From Legionellales bacterium (GTDB lineage: Bacteria > Pseudomonadota > Gammaproteobacteria > Berkiellales > Berkiellaceae): a stretch of DNA of 10,448 nucleotides. Each line of letters begins with the position of its first letter. The first letter of the stretch is position 1. The translations under genes and the position numbers were made by a program. The stretch is from contig JAHFQF010000072.1 of NCBI GenBank assembly GCA_023266435.1, positions 1 through 10,448 of the forward strand. Direction: 5' to 3'. A model generated the notes under the pieces. That model did not search any database. It saw only the letters and a program-made list of their open reading frames with translations, and was not told the DNA's origin. Below are positions 7,150-10,448 of the stretch, piece after piece.

Positions 7150-8007
7150 ATGTGGAAAACTCAGAGTTTACATCCTGCTGCCTATGACATCCTACAAAAC
7201 AAATCTACACAACGACCTTTTACTGGTGAATACGATGAGTGTCATCAGGCAGGCACCTATTTATGCCGCCAATGCGGCTTGGCACTTTTTCGCTCACAAG
7301 CTAAGTTTCATTCAGGATGCGGTTGGCCTAGTTTCGAGCAAGCAATTGCTGAGCATATAACACACCAAGCCGATCCAGATGGCCAGCGTACAGAAATTCT
7401 GTGTGCACGCTGTCAGGGACACTTAGGTCATGTATTTCATGGAGAAGGCTTTACTACTAAAAACACAAGGCATTGCGTTAACTCGTTAAGCTTAGATTTT
7501 GTTGCTGATCTGATGATTGAGGATACCGAAGAAGCCATCTATGCAGCTGGTTGTTTTTGGGGTGTAGAATATTATTTCAAGAAACTACCGGGTGTATTAA
7601 AAACAGAAGTCGGTTATACAGCAGGATATTCCCACTATCCTACTTATGAAGCCATCTGTCGTGGAGACACAGGTCATTTTGAAGTGCTGCGGATTATTTA
7701 TGATCCTAAAAAAATTGATTACCCAACCTTAACACGCTATTTCTTTGAAATTCATGACCCAACACAAACCAACGGCCAAGGACCCGATCTCGGTCAGCAA
7801 TATTTAAGTCGAATTTTTTATTTCAATCAAACCCAGAGGCAAATTTCACAACAACTCATCAAAGAGTTAATAGAAAAAGGCTATCCTATTGCAACACAAA
7901 TACTCCCTGTACAAATTTTCTGGCCCGCTGAAACTTACCATCAAAATTATTACGAAAAAACAGGAAAACAGCCGTATTGTCATCGCTATGTCAAAAAATT
8001 TGATTAA
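7150..8007 (+). CDS. msrBA: Bifunctional peptide-methionine sulfoxide reductase, MsrB-MsrA fusion
   Basis: The enzyme repairs both diastereomers of oxidised methionine in proteins, with reducing power usually from thioredoxin. MsrB occupies about 1-121: zinc cysteines C39-x2-C42 and C85-x2-C88, the probable resolving Cys57 in SGCGWPSF, GHLGHVF (90-96), and catalytic Cys109 in RHCVNSLSLDF. MsrA occupies about 127-285: catalytic Cys135 in AAGCFWGVE, GYTAGY (155-160), GHFEV (175-179), HDPTQTNGQGPDLGQQY (202-218), and a likely resolving Cys277 near the end. The linker is only a few residues. The domain order is B then A, less common than A-B. There is no signal peptide, so a cytoplasmic location is inferred. 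The ATG has AGAGGA with an eight-base spacer. The gene is divergent from the kinase across 166 bases and ends in a terminator that overlaps its stop codon. Confidence 0.96.
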   Translation: MWKTQSLHPAAYDILQNKSTQRPFTGEYDECHQAGTYLCRQCGLALFRSQAKFHSGCGWPSFEQAIAEHITHQADPDGQRTEILCARCQGHLGHVFHGEGFTTKNTRHCVNSLSLDFVADLMIEDTEEAIYAAGCFWGVEYYFKKLPGVLKTEVGYTAGYSHYPTYEAICRGDTGHFEVLRIIYDPKKIDYPTLTRYFFEIHDPTQTNGQGPDLGQQYLSRIFYFNQTQRQISQQLIKELIEKGYPIATQILPVQIFWPAETYHQNYYEKTGKQPYCHRYVKKFD

Positions 8008-8026
8008 ACTCAATTTAGAGTTTTTT
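8006..8026 (+). terminator. Rho-independent terminator of msrBA
   Basis: AAACTC (8006-8011) pairs with GAGTTT (8018-8023) around a six-base loop, followed directly by a run of Ts to 8026. The hairpin begins inside the msrBA stop codon. The stem is short and AT-rich, so termination may be partial. Confidence 0.65.
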
Positions 8027-8038
8027 GCTATGAACACA

Positions 8039-8163
8039 TATACTCAAACTCATTTGCTTTTAGACTAGGCGTTGAGCCGTGAGCAACCGGAACGTACTGT
8101 AGTACTTGAGGATTGCGAGCTGGCGAAAACAACTCAGTATAAAAGCAAATGAGGAAGAGTATA
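8039..8163. repeat. 125-bp palindromic, MITE-like intergenic element
   Basis: The outer arms 8039-8062 and 8140-8163 are inverted copies: TATACTC pairs with GAGTATA and CTCATTTGCTTTTA pairs with TAAAAGCAAATGAG, with only a three-base mismatch between the two blocks (21 of 24 pairs). Pairing resumes inward, with GCAA (8082-8085) facing TTGC (8113-8116), and converges on GTACT-GT-AGTAC at 8094-8105. The whole element can fold into one long interrupted hairpin on either strand. No protein is encoded in it. Size, symmetry, terminal TATA and intergenic position suit a miniature inverted-repeat transposable element or a structured RNA. No second copy lies in the window, so repeat status is inferred. 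Confidence 0.65.
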
Positions 8164-8170
8164 CCTTGAA

Positions 8171-8198
8171 CTTGACAGGAGAGACTCTCGTGTCCAAG
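8171..8198. repeat. 28-bp near-perfect palindrome
   Basis: CTTG-ACA-G-GAGAG (8171-8183) mirrors CTCTC-G-TGT-C-CAAG (8185-8198) about A8184, with one G/G mismatch and one extra C. It lies eight bases after the 125-bp element and before the hypothetical gene's 3' end. It is not followed by a T-run, so it is not an obvious terminator. It may be part of the same mobile segment or a binding site. Confidence 0.5.
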
Positions 8199-8240
8199 CT
8201 TTATCCACTTCAAAATCCCAAACTAGGCTTCATTAATCAA

Positions 8241-8258
8241 TGTGCCTGATTCGGCACA
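8241..8258. terminator. Weak hairpin at the 3' end of the 135-residue gene
   Basis: TGTGCC (8241-8246) pairs with GGCACA (8253-8258) around a six-base loop, starting six bases after the minus-strand gene's stop. On that strand it is followed by TTGATTAATG, which is not a proper T-tract. It could mark or protect the 3' end but is a poor intrinsic terminator. Confidence 0.35.
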
Positions 8259-8264
8259 CTGTGT

Positions 8265-8672
8265 TTATTCAGGTTTAATTTTTGGAGCAGATATTTGATG
8301 AGGGTTTACGGGATGTTCTGCTTGTGAAACATGTTTACGATGATACAGCATCAAAAGATGGTTACCCACATCGATCACATTAGCATGCCAGGCAATAGAA
8401 GACACACCCGTGACAGCAGCCCAACCTGCTTGAGCTACTCGCAGTCCATTTGCACCTAGTGCAAACAATGTCCAACGATTAGGCATTAAGGCTTCTAGTG
8501 CATGCAAAGTTGCGTCTGGTAAATACTCTTTCGCTTCAGCCTTGGGATCAGTCATATATTGATACAATACTGCAAGCGAAATCAGTCCGTTATACGTGCG
8601 ATACAGGGTTTCAGTGTCAATCTTTGCGAGAGCGTGGATATTTTCTAAATCTTCTATAGCAAAATGAGGCAT
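8265..8672 (-). CDS. Hypothetical protein, 135 residues, no recognised family
   Basis: I do not recognise this protein. It starts at an ATG with AAGGAT upstream (eight-base spacer after AGGA), a good ribosome binding site, and the frame is open for 408 bases, so it is probably a real gene. Residues 1-62 are amphipathic and helical-looking. Residues 66-110 are rich in Ala, Gly, Val and Trp (WTLFALGANG..., QAGWAAVTGVSSIAWHANVIDVGNHLLMLY) and could form one or two weak membrane-associated helices broken by charged residues. The last 25 residues are His/Pro/Lys-rich and polar. There is no signal peptide. It stands alone between the palindromic elements and tyrP and points toward msrBA. Nothing in the context gives a function. 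Confidence 0.7.
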   Translation of the reverse strand: MPHFAIEDLENIHALAKIDTETLYRTYNGLISLAVLYQYMTDPKAEAKEYLPDATLHALEALMPNRWTLFALGANGLRVAQAGWAAVTGVSSIAWHANVIDVGNHLLMLYHRKHVSQAEHPVNPHQISAPKIKPE

Positions 8673-8674
8673 GA

Positions 8675-8707
8675 TTTACATCCTTTTATAAATTACTTTA
8701 CATCCTT
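8675..8707 (-). repeat. Direct repeat containing the ribosome binding site
   Basis: The 11-base sequence TTTACATCCTT occurs at 8675-8685 and again at 8697-8707, a 22-base period. Read on the minus strand each copy is AAGGATGTAAA, and the copy nearer the gene provides its Shine-Dalgarno sequence. The second copy has ATG-TAA directly after AAGG. This looks like a small tandem duplication of the gene's leader. Confidence 0.5.
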
Positions 8708-8914
8708 CCTGATGCTTACAGTATCTCTGTTTTTTACAGACACTATGAGCATCTTAAAAACTATACTTGAAATTGATTATCTCGCCTATAGCATTTTTTC
8801 GCATACAATGGTTTTTCAGCAAACAAGTATTTGAGCTAGTAACTTGGACAAGGCCGCATGCTTTTGCTAAAGTGTAACCGTCTAAGGGCAAGCTAACGCT
8901 CCCAGATATGGACA

Positions 8915-8949
8915 TTTTGAGCCGGCCTTTTGCCAAAGGCTGGTCAAAA
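8915..8949. repeat. Long inverted repeat (hairpin) upstream of tyrP
   Basis: TTTTG (8915-8919) and GCCGGCCTTT (8921-8930) pair with AAAGGCTGGT (8935-8944) and CAAAA (8945-8949) around a four-base loop, leaving one unpaired A. That gives about 15 pairs, two of them G-T. Both strands read TTTT on the 5' side and AAAA on the 3' side, the opposite of an intrinsic terminator, so another role (leader structure or mobile remnant) is more likely. Confidence 0.5.
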
Positions 8950-8958
8950 TACTAAACT
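8930..8958 (+). promoter_or_regulatory. tyrP: Weak candidate tyrP promoter
   Basis: TTGCCA (8930-8935) and TAAACT (8953-8958) are separated by 17 bases, four of six matches each to the sigma-70 consensus. The -35 overlaps the loop of the upstream hairpin. No better pair is seen between here and the tyrP start. Confidence 0.25.
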
Positions 8959-8977
8959 CCTAAACACTGTTTAAATA

Positions 8978-8997
8978 CTTACGAAACATATCGTAAG
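8978..8997. promoter_or_regulatory. Perfect 7-bp dyad in the tyrP leader
   Basis: CTTACGA (8978-8984) and TCGTAAG (8991-8997) are exact inverted copies around six bases, ending 28 bases before the tyrP ATG. It could be an operator or an RNA hairpin just upstream of the ribosome binding site. It does not match the TyrR box (TGTAAA-N6-TTTACA). Confidence 0.4.
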
Positions 8998-9025
8998 CCA
9001 TGGCATCAAGTAAAAAGGGCCTCTC

Positions 9026-10282
9026 ATGTTAAAATGGCAGATTTCTCCCACCATCGGTGGAGCATTATTGGTTGCAGGCAGCTGCATTGGCGCAGGCATG
9101 CTAGGTTTACCCATTTTAGCAGGCCTAGTAGGACTAGGGCCTAGTCTAATCTGGCTAGTCATTGTGTGGGCTTATATGTTAGCAACGGCGCTCTTGCTCG
9201 CAGAGGCTAACTTATGGTTTCCAAATAAATCAATCAACTTGCTTACTCTGTCTGAGCTAACTTTGGGGAAAACTGGAAAACTCTTTGCTTGGCTAACGTT
9301 TATTTTTCTGTTTTACAGCTTATTGGTTGCCTATACTGTCAAAGCAGGTCAGTTTGTACACTTGGGTTTAATTGAGCTATTTCATCAAGACGTTCCTGCA
9401 ATTTTAGGTCCTGTGACCTTGCTGAGCATTTGTGGGGGGTTTGTATATTTTGGTGCAAACTGGGTAGATAATTTTAATCGCGTTGGCATGTTGGGCCTGA
9501 TTGCAACCTATTTTTATCTCATTACACTCGCAAGCCAACATGCTACGACCGTTGGTTTGGTACACCAAGATTGGAATTTGAGTTTGTATTTGATTCCCTT
9601 CTTAATCATTTCTTTTGGTTTCCATGACATGCTACCTAGCATTAAAACCTATTTAAATCATGATTGTGCCGCACTAATCCGCGCAGTCAAATTAGGCGGA
9701 ATTTTCCCCTTAGTCATGTATGCTATCTGGTTAGCGGTCATGGTCAGTGCTTTACCTTTATTAGGTGACAATGGCATTATCCATGGATTTCATCATGGTG
9801 AAATTGCCACCGAACCTTTGAGTCGGCTCTCGCTCAATCCACGAGTCGTTATTTTTGCACAAGGATTCGCTTTTTTTGCAATCATTACCTCTATTCTGGG
9901 CCAAGGCTTAAGTTTGGTAGACTTTCTAGATGATGGACTAGAATACAAAGGAAAGTCATTTTCTAGAGGCTTTTTATGCATGCTGGTGTTTTTCCCACCG
10001 CTGATTTTTAGCCAACTAGATCCAAATCTATTTTTTAAAGCCTTAGAATATGCTGGTGGTATTGCAGCCATTCTTTTATTTGGCATCATGCCTGCCCTGA
10101 TTGTTTGGCGTGGACGCTATCAACTTGGCTTACACGGTTTGTATCAGTTGTTCGGTGGACGCCCTTTGCTGATCATCATCATCTTAAGTGGTTTACTTGT
10201 CTTGGGATTAGAAATCGGCACCATTTTAAAATGGTGGCAATGGCCTATCCCGCCGCTTACATCAACACATATCGCTCAGTAA
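9026..10282 (+). CDS. tyrP: Aromatic amino acid permease, TyrP-like
   Basis: This inner-membrane transporter of the hydroxy/aromatic amino acid permease family imports tyrosine, and perhaps tryptophan or phenylalanine, probably with a proton. The 418-residue protein (E. coli TyrP has 403) is almost entirely hydrophobic, with about eleven segments, roughly at 10-30, 36-60, 86-106, 126-144, 153-171, 187-202, 222-245, 275-297, 313-329, 340-360 and 380-402. The family's unwound first helix is clear: GSCIGAGMLGLP (18-29). SFGFHDMLPSI (196-206) in a central helix also fits the family. The ribosome binding site AAAAGGG lies six bases before the ATG. The gene stands alone: a long leader with hairpins precedes it and a strong terminator follows. 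Exact substrate cannot be read from the sequence. Confidence 0.92.
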   Translation: MLKWQISPTIGGALLVAGSCIGAGMLGLPILAGLVGLGPSLIWLVIVWAYMLATALLLAEANLWFPNKSINLLTLSELTLGKTGKLFAWLTFIFLFYSLLVAYTVKAGQFVHLGLIELFHQDVPAILGPVTLLSICGGFVYFGANWVDNFNRVGMLGLIATYFYLITLASQHATTVGLVHQDWNLSLYLIPFLIISFGFHDMLPSIKTYLNHDCAALIRAVKLGGIFPLVMYAIWLAVMVSALPLLGDNGIIHGFHHGEIATEPLSRLSLNPRVVIFAQGFAFFAIITSILGQGLSLVDFLDDGLEYKGKSFSRGFLCMLVFFPPLIFSQLDPNLFFKALEYAGGIAAILLFGIMPALIVWRGRYQLGLHGLYQLFGGRPLLIIIILSGLLVLGLEIGTILKWWQWPIPPLTSTHIAQ

Positions 10283-10333
10283 GTCACACACGCTAGGTGC
10301 TCAAGCACACCCAACGTCATGTGTATCTTTGGA

Positions 10334-10380
10334 AAAAAGCAGCAAGTGGGCCGGCACAGAGACCGGCCCCTACGCTTTTT
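10334..10380 (+). terminator. Strong rho-independent terminator after tyrP, built on a GGGCCGG palindrome
   Basis: GGGCCGG (10348-10354) pairs with CCGGCCC (10363-10369) around an eight-base loop. Outside it AAAAAGC (10334-10340) pairs with GCTTTTT (10374-10380), which also supplies the T-tract. It lies 51 bases after the tyrP stop. The A-run on the other side means it could work on both strands. The core, ending in CCCCTAC, resembles a palindromic repeat type seen scattered through many bacterial genomes. Confidence 0.75.
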
Positions 10381-10425
10381 ACTCATGTATGCTGAACATT
10401 TTTTATCTTAAACTACACGTCAGTC

Positions 10426-10448
10426 AAGGGGGCTGATATGAATATACA
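10426..10448 (+). CDS. Start of a further gene, cut by the right edge
   Basis: AAGGGGG (10426-10432) stands five bases before an ATG at 10438-10440, an excellent ribosome binding site. Only three full codons (Met-Asn-Ile) are visible, so nothing can be said about the product. The position after a strong terminator suggests a separate transcription unit. Confidence 0.5.

Larger units (their letters stand above)
8673..9025. other. 353-bp intergenic region without a supported gene
   Basis: This stretch separates the minus-strand 135-residue gene from tyrP. It contains a duplicated ribosome-binding segment near 8675-8707, a long hairpin (8915-8949), a short dyad (8978-8997) and the tyrP ribosome binding site. 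A minus-strand 60-codon frame (8754-8936) begins only with TTG and has no ribosome binding site. A 29-codon plus-strand ORF at 8745-8834 also lacks one. I see no gene here. Confidence 0.6.

Noticed and set aside
8726..8740. CTGT...ACAG palindrome, a possible LexA box
   Set aside because: The half sites are only five bases apart; the LexA box of Gammaproteobacteria needs eight.
8745..8834. 29-codon plus-strand ORF with two Tyr and two Phe upstream of tyrP, a possible attenuator leader peptide
   Set aside because: There is no ribosome binding site, the aromatic residues are not clustered, and no terminator/antiterminator pair follows.
8754..8936. 60-codon minus-strand frame
   Set aside because: It begins with TTG inside a hairpin, has no ribosome binding site and no recognisable domain.
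8978..8997. TyrR operator upstream of tyrP
   Set aside because: The dyad CTTACGA/TCGTAAG does not match TGTAAA-N6-TTTACA.
1..10448. tRNA, rRNA, CRISPR array, toxin-antitoxin pair or phage genes
   Set aside because: No cloverleaf, ribosomal segments, regularly spaced repeats or recognisable genes of these kinds were found on reading both strands.

Overview
The window reads as chromosomal DNA of a gammaproteobacterium with moderate GC content. The order dusB-fis-purH-purD is the gammaproteobacterial arrangement known from Pseudomonas, and TyrP-type aromatic amino acid permeases are typical of the group. A eukaryotic-like protein kinase next to housekeeping genes would suit a host-associated lineage such as the Legionellales. 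That last step is inference from gene content, not a species identification.

Layout. Positions 1-330 hold no intact gene. The left edge carries a minus-strand open frame that resembles the zinc-finger part of an IS66-type transposase, plus a 39-codon ORF with a good ribosome binding site. At 361-1218 (minus) is a stand-alone DHH/DHHA1 phosphoesterase. It is divergent from a four-gene plus-strand operon: dusB (1386-2360), fis (2363-2614), purH (2611-4170) and purD (4189-5478). The genes overlap or are separated by 2-18 bases. A 479-residue eukaryotic-like protein kinase (5544-6983, minus) converges on purD and diverges from an msrB-msrA fusion gene (7150-8007, plus). That gene ends in a compact terminator.

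From 8027 to 9025 the window is mostly non-coding or orphan sequence. It holds a 125-bp palindromic, MITE-like element (8039-8163), a second near-perfect palindrome (8171-8198), an unrecognised 135-residue gene on the minus strand (8265-8672) with a duplicated ribosome-binding segment, and a 353-bp gap with two hairpins in front of tyrP. The tyrP-like permease (9026-10282) is followed by a strong GC-rich terminator. The ribosome binding site and first codons of another plus-strand gene are cut by the right edge.

How the genes work together. dusB (tRNA dihydrouridine), fis (growth-phase nucleoid protein) and purH/purD (purine synthesis) form a growth-linked operon. msrBA repairs oxidised methionine and TyrP imports aromatic amino acids. 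The kinase has no metabolic link to its neighbours and is the best candidate for a specialised, possibly host-directed, function. No complete new multi-gene system (defence island, CRISPR, secretion locus) is visible. The most unusual material is the divergent kinase and the palindromic intergenic elements.
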